A DNA stretch of 64,000 nt from Streptomyces aureoverticillatus (GTDB taxonomy: Bacteria; Actinomycetota; Actinomycetes; Streptomycetales; Streptomycetaceae): NCBI RefSeq assembly GCF_014649395.1, contig NZ_BMSY01000001.1:1116001-1180000 (forward strand), given 5' to 3'. The notes beneath the pieces were generated by a model that saw nothing but the letters and a program-made list of their open reading frames with translations, ran no database searches and was not told the origin of the DNA. Below, one piece after another: positions 52,115 through 60,398 of the stretch. Within the stretch, counting starts at the first letter, position 1. Every line of letters begins with the position of its first letter. The position numbers were made by a program, and so were the translations under genes.

Positions 52115-53775
52115 GCGCGGCCTCGCTTGGGTAGTTCGTCGTTCTCTTGGTGCTGGTCGAGCTGGCCGCCGGCGTTGCTCAACAGGTCCGCCCGGTCGGC
52201 CCGGGAGACGGCGGCGACCGTCTCCGGGTCCAGGTCGAAAAGGGTGCGCAGCGCGTCGGCGTATCCGGCGCCGCCGGGCTCGCTGGCGAGCTGCTTCACC
52301 CGCACCGTCGGCGCGTGCAGCAGCTTGTCGACGACGCGGCGCACGGTCTGGGTGATCTCCGCGCGCTCCTTGTCGCCGAGGCCGGGCAGCCGGCCGTCGA
52401 GCCGGGCCATCTCGCCGCTGACGACGTCGGCGGCCATGGTGCGCAGCGCGACGACGGTGGGCGTGATGTGCGCGGCCCGCTGCGCGGCGCCGAACGCGGC
52501 GACCTCGTCGGACACGATCGTGCGCACGGCGTCCACGTCGGCGGCCATCGGCGCGTCGGCGGAGGCGTCCGCCAGCGACTCGATGTCGACCAGGCGCACG
52601 CCGGTGAGGCGGTGCGCGGCGGCGTCGATGTCGCGGGGCATGGCGAGGTCGAGCAGGTACAGCGCGGCGGCGCGGGCGACGGGCGCCACGGCGGCACCGG
52701 CCGTGCGGCTCCCCCGCACCGAACCGCCGCCCACCGCGGGGCTGTTCTCGACCAGCGCGGCGTGCTGCTCGTACGCGGTCTCGTCACCGGGAGTGCCGGC
52801 GCCGGGCGTGGCGTCGGTGTCCGGCGTCGCGTCGGTGGGCTGCGCGGGCGTGCCGGTGTGCGGCGCGATCACACAGTCGTCGTCGCGGCAGACCGCCCCG
52901 TCATGCCCGTCCCGTACGTCACTTCGTACGTCACCGACGCGCCCGGCCAGCGCCGCCGTGACGTCCGCGGCCGTGAGCACGAGGCCCGTCGCGCCGGTGC
53001 AGGAGACGGCCACGTCGGCACGTGTCAGCTCCACCGCCACGTCGTCCATCGGGACGGCGCGGGCGACGACTCCCGTGCCGCCCTCCGTGAGGATGTCGGC
53101 GAGCCGCTCGGCCCGCTCCAGGGTGCGGTTGGCGACGACGACCTCGTCGATACCGGACCGCGCGAGGGTCGCCGCGGCCAGCGAGGACATCGAGCCCGCG
53201 CCGATCACCAGGGCGCGCTTGCCCTTGGCCCAGGCCTGCACGGACTCGCGCCCGGCCAGCTGCTCCAGGCCGAAGGTGACGAGCGACTGCCCGGCCCGGT
53301 CGATGCCGGTCTCCGAGTGCGCCCGCTTGCCCACGCGCAGGGCCTGCTGGAAGAGGTCGTTGAGGAGCCGGCCCGCGGTGTGCAGCTCCTGCGCCCGCGC
53401 GAGCGAGTCCTTGATCTGGCCGAGGATCTGCCCCTCGCCCACGACCATGGAGTCGAGCCCGCACGCCACCGAGAACAGGTGGTGGACGGCCCGGTCCTCG
53501 TAGTGCACGTAAAGATGAGGAGTGAGCTCCTCCAGGCCGACCCCGCTGTGCAGGGCGAGCAGCGTCGACAGCTCGGCGACGCCCGCGTGGAACTTGTCCA
53601 CGTCCGCGTACAGCTCGATGCGGTTGCAGGTCGCGAGCACGGCCGCCTCGGCCGCGGGCTCGGCGGCCACCGTGTCGTGCAGCAGCTTGGCCTGCGCGTC
53701 GACGGCGAGCGCGGCCCGCTCCAGGACGCTCACCGGAGCGCTGCGGTGACTGAGACCTACGACGAGGAGGCTCAT
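52111..53775 (-). CDS. hemA: glutamyl-tRNA reductase HemA
   Basis: ATG 53775 overlaps the rex stop (ATGA) and gives 554 residues, about 120 more than typical GluTR. The catalytic cysteine is in VLATCNRIELYAD (near 50). HLFSVACGLDSMVVGEGQIL and the NADPH loop VIGAGSMSSLAAATLARSG follow. Between about residues 275 and 365 a low-complexity insert, including VCRDDDC and TDATPDTDATPGAGTPG, splits AALAGR from LYLLDLAMPRDID. The C-terminal dimerisation helix region follows. It makes glutamate-1-semialdehyde for HemL. Regulation by Rex is expected from the upstream operator. Confidence 0.95.
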   Translation of the reverse strand: MSLLVVGLSHRSAPVSVLERAALAVDAQAKLLHDTVAAEPAAEAAVLATCNRIELYADVDKFHAGVAELSTLLALHSGVGLEELTPHLYVHYEDRAVHHLFSVACGLDSMVVGEGQILGQIKDSLARAQELHTAGRLLNDLFQQALRVGKRAHSETGIDRAGQSLVTFGLEQLAGRESVQAWAKGKRALVIGAGSMSSLAAATLARSGIDEVVVANRTLERAERLADILTEGGTGVVARAVPMDDVAVELTRADVAVSCTGATGLVLTAADVTAALAGRVGDVRSDVRDGHDGAVCRDDDCVIAPHTGTPAQPTDATPDTDATPGAGTPGDETAYEQHAALVENSPAVGGGSVRGSRTAGAAVAPVARAAALYLLDLAMPRDIDAAAHRLTGVRLVDIESLADASADAPMAADVDAVRTIVSDEVAAFGAAQRAAHITPTVVALRTMAADVVSGEMARLDGRLPGLGDKERAEITQTVRRVVDKLLHAPTVRVKQLASEPGGAGYADALRTLFDLDPETVAAVSRADRADLLSNAGGQLDQHQENDELPKRGRA

Positions 53776-54536
53776 GCCGGCATCACGGCGGGGACGTCCC
53801 CGTCGGGTCCCTTGCGGTGGTCCTTGGCGACGGCGGGCGCGGCGGTGCCCTCGACGGCGTCCGCGGCGCTCTCCTCGCCGGCCTTGCGCTGCTCGTGGAA
53901 CGCGAGGATCTGCAGCTCGATGGAGAGGTCGACCTTGCGCACGTCGACGCCGTCCGGGACGGTCAGCACGGTCGGCGCGAAGTTCAGGATGGACGTGACG
54001 CCCGCGGCCACGAGCCGGTCGCACACCTGCTGGGCGGCGCCCGCCGGGGTCGCGATGACGCCGATGGAGACGCCGTTGTCGCTGATGATCCGCTCGAGGT
54101 CGTCCGTGTGCTGCACCGGCATGCCGGCGACGGGCTTGCCCGCCATCGCCGGATCGGCGTCTATGAGGGCGGCCACGCGGAACCCGCGCGAGGCGAACCC
54201 GCCGTAATTGGCCAGCGCGGCGCCGAGGTTACCGATACCGACGATGACAACCGGCCAGTCCTGGGTCAGGCCGAGCTCACGGGAGATCTGGTACACGAGA
54301 TACTCGACGTCGTAGCCGACGCCCCGCGTCCCGTAGGAGCCGAGGTACGAGAAATCCTTGCGCAGCTTCGCGGAGTTGACCCCCGCGGCGGCGGCCAGCT
54401 CCTCGGAGGAGACCGTGGGCACCGAGCGCTCCGACAGCGCGGTCAGAGCCCTCAGGTACAGCGGAAGCCTGGCGACGGTGGCCTCGGGAATGCCTCGGCT
54501 GCGGGTCGCCGGTCGGTGAGTTCGGCCAGTTGCCAC
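53772..54536 (-). CDS. rex: redox-sensing transcriptional repressor Rex
   Basis: GTG 54536 with GCAGGAG at four bases gives 254 residues; ATG 54578 lacks a ribosome site. The winged HTH (ARLPLYLRALTALSERSVPT, ELAAAAGVNSAKLRKDFSYL) precedes the Rossmann domain (PVVIVGIGNLGAALANYGGF) and the C-terminal swapped helix (VDLSIELQILAFHEQRKA). Rex binds DNA when NADH is low and releases it when NADH/NAD+ rises under oxygen limitation. The operator at 54611-54632 indicates autoregulation of rex-hemACD, as described in S. coelicolor. Confidence 0.97.
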   Translation of the reverse strand: MATGRTHRPATRSRGIPEATVARLPLYLRALTALSERSVPTVSSEELAAAAGVNSAKLRKDFSYLGSYGTRGVGYDVEYLVYQISRELGLTQDWPVVIVGIGNLGAALANYGGFASRGFRVAALIDADPAMAGKPVAGMPVQHTDDLERIISDNGVSIGVIATPAGAAQQVCDRLVAAGVTSILNFAPTVLTVPDGVDVRKVDLSIELQILAFHEQRKAGEESAADAVEGTAAPAVAKDHRKGPDGDVPAVMPA

Positions 54537-54610
54537 GGTGCTCCTGCGGGTAGAGCGGGGCTGAAGGCGGCCGTTCATCCCAAGACCGCCCCGTCGACAG
54601 CAGGCTATGT

Positions 54611-54632
54611 CTTTGTGAACGCGTGCACAAAG
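54611..54632. promoter_or_regulatory. Rex operator (ROP) upstream of rex-hemACD
   Basis: A 22-bp dyad with outer arms CTTTGTG (54611-54617) and CACAAAG (54626-54632) matches its complement at 20 of 22 positions and contains TTGTGAAC and GCACAA, the ROP half-sites. It lies 75 bp before the rex start in a 320-bp spacer (54537-54856) that holds no gene. The rest of that spacer is mixed-composition leader and promoter DNA without other clear features. Confidence 0.9.
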
Positions 54633-54856
54633 ATGGTGTCCGATTTGCCCGCCCAACGTGACCGGGGTCACGCGCTCCCGGCGCACTTTCCTGGAACCGG
54701 CGCACGGCCAGCAACGACGCTCAACCGACGGGGCAAAACCGCACACACTCCTCACGATCCTCGCCCCCGAGATCTCAAAACCGACCCCCGATGCTAAACG
54801 ACTTTCCGGACAGCTCCGGACGTCATAACCAGCCACCGGACCCCGGCGGACGCGCG

Positions 54857-55144
54857 CTACCCCCGCAACTCCCGCCGCAGCCGCCCCTCGTCCACCCGCC
54901 AGAACGTGTGCTGCTCCCCGTCCACCAGGACAACCGGAATCTGCTCCCAGTACTCCTTGTGCAGCGCCTCGTCCTGCGTGATGTCCTTCTTCTCCCAGGC
55001 GACGCCGAGCTCGCCGCAGACCTTCTGGACCACGGCCTCCGCGTCGTCGCACAAGTGACACCCGGGCTTGCCGATCAACGTCACCAGGCGGTCGCCGGGG
55101 GCTTTCTTCGCTGCGCTGCCGGTACGGCGGAAAAGAGGACTCAT
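54857..55144 (-). CDS. glutaredoxin-like thiol-disulfide protein
   Basis: The 95-residue protein has VTLIGKPGCHLCDDAEAVVQ with a CHLC active site near residue 30 and IPVVLVDGEQHTFWRVDEGR carrying the cis-Pro segment. It matches the DUF836/glutaredoxin-family thioredoxins. It lies upstream of rex on the same strand with a 320-bp gap, so it probably has separate transcription. The partner is unknown. Confidence 0.88.
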   Translation of the reverse strand: MSPLFRRTGSAAKKAPGDRLVTLIGKPGCHLCDDAEAVVQKVCGELGVAWEKKDITQDEALHKEYWEQIPVVLVDGEQHTFWRVDEGRLRRELRG

Positions 55145-55266
55145 GCCCCCAGCTTCCTACGCGGCGCCGCCCGCCCGCACAGGCCCGTCCCGCACCCCAG
55201 TGTGACCAGCGCGACACGGATCGTTGACGGGTTCGAATCCTTCCCTTCACAGGCGGACCGAACAGA

Positions 55267-56235
55267 GTGGCTATGCTCGACGGCATGGCCGCTCTGGGTT
55301 GGCTCCACCCCCGCAGGCGCTTCGCCACCGCGCGCAGCGTGCTGGCAGGCGAGGCCTCGGCGGAGGCAGCGCGCAAGTCGTCGCAAGAGCTGGAGGAGCT
55401 CGGCGAGCGGGCCGAAGAGGCCCCGCCGAAGGAGGCCGAGGCCCCCGAGTTCCCGGTCGCGGGCGACGAGAAGGCCGCCGCGTTCTTCGACCTCGACAAC
55501 ACCGTGATGCAGGGCGCCGCGCTCTTCCACTTCGGCCGCGGGCTGTACAAGCGGAAGTTCTTCCAGCGCCGCGAGCTCGCCCGATTCGCCTGGCAGCAGG
55601 CGTGGTTCCGGCTCGCCGGGGTCGAGGACCCCGAGCACATGCAGGACGCCCGCGACAGCGCCCTGTCCATCGTCAAGGGCCACCGCGTCGCCGAGCTGAT
55701 GTCCATCGGCGAGGAGATCTACGACGAGTACATGGCCGAGCGCATCTGGCCCGGCACCCGCGCCCTGGCCCAGGCCCACCTCGACGCCGGCCAGAAGGTC
55801 TGGCTGGTCACCGCCGCGCCGGTGGAGACGGCCACGATCATCGCCCGCCGCCTCGGCCTGACCGGCGCCCTCGGCACCGTCGCGGAGTCGGTGGACGGCG
55901 TCTACACCGGAAAGCTCGTCGGCGAGCCGCTGCACGGCCCGGCGAAGGCCGAGGCCGTCCGCGCCCTGGCCGCCGCCGAGGGCCTGGACCTGGCCCGCTG
56001 CGCCGCGTACAGCGACTCCCACAACGACATCCCGATGCTCTCCCTGGTCGGGCATCCGTACGCGATCAACCCCGACACCAAGCTGCGCAAGCACGCCCGC
56101 GCCCGCGAATGGCGGCTGCGCGACTACCGCACCGGCCGCAAGGCCGCGAAGGTCGGCATCCCCGCCGCCGCGGGCGTCGGCGCCGTCGCGGGCGGCACGG
56201 CGGCCGCGATCGCGCTGCACCGCCGCCGCCACTGA
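55267..56235 (+). CDS. HAD-superfamily IB phosphatase (SerB-like)
   Basis: The 322-residue protein has a variable N-terminal ~70 residues, then FFDLDNTVMQGAALFHFGRG (DxDxT, near 74), WLVTAAPVETATIIARRLGL and the metal site YSDSHNDIPMLSLVG. This is the HAD-IB layout of phosphoserine phosphatase and acyl-phosphate-type hydrolases. A hydrophobic C-terminal tail (VGIPAAAGVGAVAGGTAAAI) suggests membrane attachment. Such proteins occur beside bldN in other streptomycetes. The substrate is unknown. Confidence 0.9.
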   Translation: MAMLDGMAALGWLHPRRRFATARSVLAGEASAEAARKSSQELEELGERAEEAPPKEAEAPEFPVAGDEKAAAFFDLDNTVMQGAALFHFGRGLYKRKFFQRRELARFAWQQAWFRLAGVEDPEHMQDARDSALSIVKGHRVAELMSIGEEIYDEYMAERIWPGTRALAQAHLDAGQKVWLVTAAPVETATIIARRLGLTGALGTVAESVDGVYTGKLVGEPLHGPAKAEAVRALAAAEGLDLARCAAYSDSHNDIPMLSLVGHPYAINPDTKLRKHARAREWRLRDYRTGRKAAKVGIPAAAGVGAVAGGTAAAIALHRRRH

Positions 56236-56650
56236 CGCGTAGTCATAGGCGTAGGCGCACGCGAACACGCGCTTGAACACGCACGGTGACCGCCCCGCCC
56301 CAAGCCCCCGGAGGCCCGGCCTCCGCCGCTCGCCGCGCGCGGAAACGACGGCAATCGTTCTGTCTTACCCGCCACGCCCCCCGCCAGTCCCGTTCGTTCA
56401 ACTCGGCCACAACACGCCCCGCGGCTACCTCGAATGCGCGCTCATTCGATCAACAATCGTTCAATAACCGGTACTTGATCGACCGCCTATCGGTAACAGA
56501 AGCGACGTAATCGATGATTTGAGCAACTGGGTGTAGCGCTGCCTGTACGAAGCGTTATTCTCCTCAGACGCATAACGGACCCCGCGCGTCGCTACGACGG
56601 GTGAACGGTCCGGTACTGCACGTGATGGAAGCTCTGCCTCTGGGAGTCCC
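56236..56650. other. 415-bp spacer: HAD terminator and bldN upstream region
   Basis: Near the HAD gene, GGAGGC-CCG-GCCTCC (56310-56324) is a likely terminator. From about 56430 to 56600 the sequence becomes markedly AT-rich for this genome (ATTCGATCAACAATCG, TTCAATAACC, GTAATCGATGATTTGAGC), as expected of a regulated bldN promoter. I cannot assign a specific BldD or AdpA site with confidence. No ORF is supported. Confidence 0.5.
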
Positions 56651-57424
56651 GTGTACCCACACGTCGGGGTTGACGCCTCGGGCCTGGCTACGCTGCGCGC
56701 AACGGTCGTAGACCGCCTGCGCGGCTTCGTCCCCACCGCGTACGCCGTCCCCGCTTTCGCCGTCCCGGCACCCGCCGGGCCGTGCTACGCCCTGGCGGAC
56801 GGCGGTGCGGCCGTCAGCAGACGGGCGCGCTCCGGTACCGCCACGACCACCCACCGCCGTCCCGCGGCGGACAGTGACAGCGCCCGCATGATGGACCTCG
56901 TCGAGCGCGCCCAGGCGGGCGAGTCCGACGCCTTCGGCCGTCTCTACGACCAGTACAGCGACACCGTCTACCGCTACATCTACTACCGCGTCGGCGGCAA
57001 GGCGACCGCCGAGGACCTGACCAGCGAGACCTTCCTGCGCGCCCTGCGCAGGATCGGTACGTTCACGTGGCAGGGCCGCGACTTCGGCGCCTGGCTCGTC
57101 ACCATCGCCCGCAACCTGGTGGCCGACCACTTCAAGTCGAGCCGCTTCCGCCTCGAAGTGACCACCGGCGAGATGCTCGACGCGAACGAGGTCGAGCGCA
57201 GCCCCGAGGACTCCGTCCTGGAGTCCCTTTCGAACGCCGCGCTCCTCGACGCCGTCCGCCGCCTCAACCCCCAGCAGCAGGAGTGCGTGACCCTGCGCTT
57301 CCTGCAAGGCCTCTCCGTGGCCGAGACCGCCCGCGTCATGGGCAAGAACGAAGGCGCGATCAAAACCCTCCAGTACCGAGCGGTGCGTACGCTCGCCCGA
57401 CTCCTCCCGGACGACGCCCGCTAG
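56651..57424 (+). CDS. bldN: developmental ECF sigma factor BldN (pro-form)
   Basis: GTG 56651 (GGGAG four bases upstream) gives 257 residues. The first ~80 residues (PHVGVDASGLATLRATVVDR, Ala/Pro-rich, then Arg/Thr-rich) match the pro-sequence known to be removed from S. coelicolor BldN. Region 2 spans VERAQAGESDAFGRLYDQYS to FLRALRRIGTFTWQGRDFG; region 4 includes LNPQQQECVTLRFLQGLS and GKNEGAIKTLQYRAVRTL. BldN directs aerial-mycelium genes such as bldM, chaplins and rodlins. The anti-sigma gene rsbN follows. Confidence 0.95.
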   Translation: MYPHVGVDASGLATLRATVVDRLRGFVPTAYAVPAFAVPAPAGPCYALADGGAAVSRRARSGTATTTHRRPAADSDSARMMDLVERAQAGESDAFGRLYDQYSDTVYRYIYYRVGGKATAEDLTSETFLRALRRIGTFTWQGRDFGAWLVTIARNLVADHFKSSRFRLEVTTGEMLDANEVERSPEDSVLESLSNAALLDAVRRLNPQQQECVTLRFLQGLSVAETARVMGKNEGAIKTLQYRAVRTLARLLPDDAR

Positions 57425-57537
57425 CGGCGCACCAAGGGCGTTCCGCGACCCAGCGCGACGCCCAACTCACCGTCCGTGGCGGCCAGATGGTCGTCACGGG
57501 CTTTGTCGAGCCCTGCGCGGTCCGATCATCTTTCGTC

Positions 57538-57566
57538 CGTAACCCAAGTGCCGCGACGCTCGTTGT
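57538..57566 (+). promoter_or_regulatory. sigma-BldN-type promoter of rsbN
   Basis: CGTAAC (57538-57543) and CGTTGT (57561-57566) are 17 bp apart, close to the CGTAAC / CGTTGA-type consensus reported for BldN targets. They lie in the 304-bp bldN-rsbN gap, about 160 bp before the rsbN start. This predicts negative feedback: BldN drives its own anti-sigma. Between promoter and start codon there is a small hairpin (GCTCC-CTC-GGAGC) and no ORF. Confidence 0.7.
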
Positions 57567-57728
57567 GCGGGATGCAGGCTCCCTGTGGTTGCGATCCGAT
57601 CGTCCCCGAGCTCCCTCGGAGCACGGGGAAGCTCCCTGCGCTCACTCGAACGTGTGGAAGTGTTCGGTACCCGCAACCCTCAGGACCCCCTGGGGAGTCG
57701 ACCGTCATGACGAGAGGAGGTGCCGCCA

Positions 57729-59015
57729 GTGATCGCGAACGTATCGGCCCACCGGCGGGCGAACGCCTTCGCCCAAGCCCTGGAGGAGCATTCCGACCAG
57801 GACCCGGCGGCCGAGCAGCCCGAAGATTCCCCCGCGCCCACAGCGACCACGGCAGCCGCCCGAGCCGACTCCGCCACGTCCGGCGCGGCCGAGCGCGACC
57901 GGATGCTGGCGCTCGCCGACGGCCTCGCCCGGCTCCCCGCGCCCCAGCTCGACCCCGAGGTCAAGGTGGTCCAGCGGGCCCAGCTGGTGGCGGCCATGGA
58001 AGCCATGCTGGCGGAGGGCACGGCGGGCGAGGGCAGGGGCCCTTCCGTACCGGAGCAGCGCTCCCGGAGGGGCGCCAAGGGCTCCCACCGGGCGAGCCCC
58101 CTGCGGAAGTTGAAGCCACGCACGCGCCTGTCCAAGGGCATCGCCGCGGGCGGTCTCACCGTGGGCGTGGCGGCCGGGGCGTTCGGCGGCGCGGCCGCGG
58201 CGAGCGGGAACGCCCTCCCGGGCGACTCCCTCTACGGCCTCAAGCGCGGCATGGAAGACCTCAAGCTCGGCATGGCGGACAGCGACACCGACCGCGGCCG
58301 GATCTACCTCGACCATGCCTCGACCCGGCTCAACGAGGCCCGCCGGCTGATGGAGCGCGCCCGCTCCGGCCACCTCGACCACGAATCGGTCGGCGAGGTC
58401 CGCCGCGCCCTCTCCGGCATGCGGCACGACGCCGCGGAAGGCCACCGCCTCCTCCTCGAGGCGTACGAACGCGACGGCTCCCTCGGCCCCATTCAGACCC
58501 TCTCCGCCTTCACCAAGGCCCACCGCGGCAGTTGGAGCGCCCTGCGCGACCAGCTCCCCGTCCAGCTCGGCGACGTCGGCGAGCAGGTCAGCTCGGTCTT
58601 CGACGCCATGGAGCAGGAGGTCGAGCCGCTGCGCTCGCTGCTGCCCAGCCAGACCGGCAAGGACAGCTCCCCCGACGACCGCCCCCGCCAGGACTCCTCC
58701 ACCGGCACCGACCGGGACCGCCCCACGCCCCGCACCTCGGACGAATCCGGCGGTCGGCCCCAGTCCCCCGGCGGCAAGCCGAAGCCCTCCTCGCCCGGCC
58801 ACAAGGAAAGCCGCGAAGGCCTCCTCCCCGGCGTCACGGACGGCATCCTCGACCCGCCGCCGGAGCACGCGCCCACCGCCCCGGCCGGCACCGACGAGGC
58901 AAAGAAGAACCCCACCCCCAAAAACCCCAAGCCCGGCAAGCCGGAAGTAACCCTCCCACCCCTCCTCCCCGGCCTGCTCCCAGAACTGGGAATCGAGGAA
59001 GAGGGCCAGAAGTAG
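57729..59015 (+). CDS. rsbN: anti-sigma factor RsbN (DUF5667)
   Basis: Two GTG codons are close; I choose 57729 because GAGAGGAGG ends eight bases before it, while 57720 lies within that ribosome site. The 428-residue protein has a cytoplasmic N-terminal domain (IANVSAHRRANAFAQALEEH) and one transmembrane helix near 140-163 (GGLTVGVAAGAFGGAAAASG). A DUF5667 ectodomain (LPGDSLYGLKRGMEDLKLGM) and a Pro/Lys-rich tail follow. RsbN binds BldN directly. A terminator hairpin lies 13 bp past the stop. Confidence 0.92.
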   Translation: MIANVSAHRRANAFAQALEEHSDQDPAAEQPEDSPAPTATTAAARADSATSGAAERDRMLALADGLARLPAPQLDPEVKVVQRAQLVAAMEAMLAEGTAGEGRGPSVPEQRSRRGAKGSHRASPLRKLKPRTRLSKGIAAGGLTVGVAAGAFGGAAAASGNALPGDSLYGLKRGMEDLKLGMADSDTDRGRIYLDHASTRLNEARRLMERARSGHLDHESVGEVRRALSGMRHDAAEGHRLLLEAYERDGSLGPIQTLSAFTKAHRGSWSALRDQLPVQLGDVGEQVSSVFDAMEQEVEPLRSLLPSQTGKDSSPDDRPRQDSSTGTDRDRPTPRTSDESGGRPQSPGGKPKPSSPGHKESREGLLPGVTDGILDPPPEHAPTAPAGTDEAKKNPTPKNPKPGKPEVTLPPLLPGLLPELGIEEEGQK

Positions 59016-59027
59016 CCCTTCCCGAAA

Positions 59028-59044
59028 CTGGGGCTCCGCCCCAG
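59028..59044. terminator. terminator after rsbN
   Basis: CTGGGGC-TCC-GCCCCAG, seven-base stem, 13 bp downstream of the rsbN stop. Confidence 0.65.
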
Positions 59045-59092
59045 ACCCCGCTCCTCAATCGCCGGAGGGGCTGAAATGTGCCGGTGAGTTCT

Positions 59093-59216
59093 AGCCCGTC
59101 GAGGGGGTCCCTCCCTGCTCCTTAAGAGCTTGGGGGAGTTTGAGGACGAGGCCGTTCAGGCCGATACGGGGGTCTGGGGGCGGAGCCCCCAGTTACGGGA
59201 AGGGGCGGGACTGGGG
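59093..59216. repeat. intergenic palindromic repeat, copy B (rsbN/acyltransferase gap)
   Basis: The core 59093-59153 is near-identical to 49303-49362. It continues into GATACGGGGGTCTGGGGG, the hairpin CTGGGGGC-GGA-GCCCCCAG (59174-59192) and GGGAAGGGGCGGGACTGGGG. The segment fills the gap between convergent genes and probably terminates the acyltransferase transcript. Confidence 0.78.
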
Positions 59217-59241
59217 AAAGCCCCGCAGGGCCACCCACCCG

Positions 59242-60384
59242 TCAGAAGAACACAGACCTACGCTGCACCAGCAACTTGTACAACGTGTGCTGAATCTGCT
59301 CCCGCACCTGATCCGTCAGATTGAACATCAGCATCGGATCCTCAGCGGCCTCAGGCGGATACCCATCCGTAGGAATCGCCTCCCCGAACTGAATCGTCCA
59401 CTTCGTGGGCAACGGCACCACACCCAAGGGCCCCAGCCAAGGAAACGTAGGCGTCAACGGGAAGTACGGAATCCCCAGCACCCGAGCCAACGTCTTCGCG
59501 TTGCCGATCATCGGGTAGATCTCCTCCGCCCCCACGATGGAACAGGGCACGATCGGCGACCCCGTCCGCAGCGCCGTGGACACAAACCCACCCCGCCCGA
59601 ACCGCTGCAGCTTGTACCGCTCGCCGAAGGGCTTCCCGATCCCCTTGAACCCCTCGGGCATCACCCCGACGAGCTCCCCGCGCTCCAGCAACGCCTCCGC
59701 GTCCTCAGCGCACGCCAACGTATGCCCGGCCTTGCGCGCCAGCTCATTGATCACCGGCAGCATGAACACCAAGTCCGCGGCGAGCAGCCGCAGATGCCGC
59801 CCGTGCGGATGGTTGTCGTGCACGGCGACCTGCATCATCAGGCCGTCCAACGGCAGCGTCCCGGAATGATTGGCGACGATCAGCGCCCCGCCGTCGGCGG
59901 GGATGTTCTCGATGCCCTTCACCTCGACGCGGAAGTACTTCTCGTAGAAGGGCCGCAGCAGCGACATCAGGACCTGGTCGGTGAGCTCCTCGTCGTACCC
60001 GAAGTCGTCGACGTCGTAGTCACCCGTCAGCCTTCGCCGCAGAAACGCGAGCCCGCCCGCGATCCGCCGGTCCCAGCCACCGCCGCCCCCACCGCGCGGG
60101 CCCGGCACGTCGGCCGGCTCCGGCGCCGCGTCCCGCCCGGCACCACGAGGCTCCGGGCGCCGCGCGCCCGCCTCCGCCGCGCCCAGGGGCCCCGCGTCCA
60201 GCGGTTCCGCGCCCGGCGCGACGCCGTCCGGCACCTCCGCGTTCCGCCGCCCGGGGACCGCCTTGACCTCGCGCACCTTCGCCCCGTCGCCCGGACGCCG
60301 CGGCCCGGACCTGCGGCGTCCCGGCCGCTGGCCGCCCCCACGCGACCGGTCGTCGTCGAACGGAATGACCTTGGCGTCCGCCAT
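59242..60384 (-). CDS. lysophospholipid acyltransferase (PlsC-like)
   Basis: ATG 60384 gives 380 residues. About 110 low-complexity Arg/Gly/Pro residues precede the catalytic domain. The acyltransferase box is NHSGTLPLDG (near 172), followed by FVMLPVIN-type sequence, the PEG motif GVMPEGFKGIGKPFGERY and IVPCSIVGAEEIYP. His and Asp are separated by six residues rather than the HX4D of PlsC, as in the Rv0502-like actinobacterial subgroup. It is expected to acylate lipid or glycerol-phosphate acceptors at the inner membrane. It overlaps no neighbour but is 14 bp from the epimerase, implying one operon. Confidence 0.88.
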   Translation of the reverse strand: MADAKVIPFDDDRSRGGGQRPGRRRSGPRRPGDGAKVREVKAVPGRRNAEVPDGVAPGAEPLDAGPLGAAEAGARRPEPRGAGRDAAPEPADVPGPRGGGGGGWDRRIAGGLAFLRRRLTGDYDVDDFGYDEELTDQVLMSLLRPFYEKYFRVEVKGIENIPADGGALIVANHSGTLPLDGLMMQVAVHDNHPHGRHLRLLAADLVFMLPVINELARKAGHTLACAEDAEALLERGELVGVMPEGFKGIGKPFGERYKLQRFGRGGFVSTALRTGSPIVPCSIVGAEEIYPMIGNAKTLARVLGIPYFPLTPTFPWLGPLGVVPLPTKWTIQFGEAIPTDGYPPEAAEDPMLMFNLTDQVREQIQHTLYKLLVQRRSVFF

Positions 60385-60398
60385 CGTTGACGATCTCC

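Noticed and set aside
56520..56545. BldD-like site (CAACTGGGTGTAG) upstream of bldN
   Set aside because: It does not fit the TNACNC(A/T)GNGTNA dyad in spacing or half-sites; only loosely similar.
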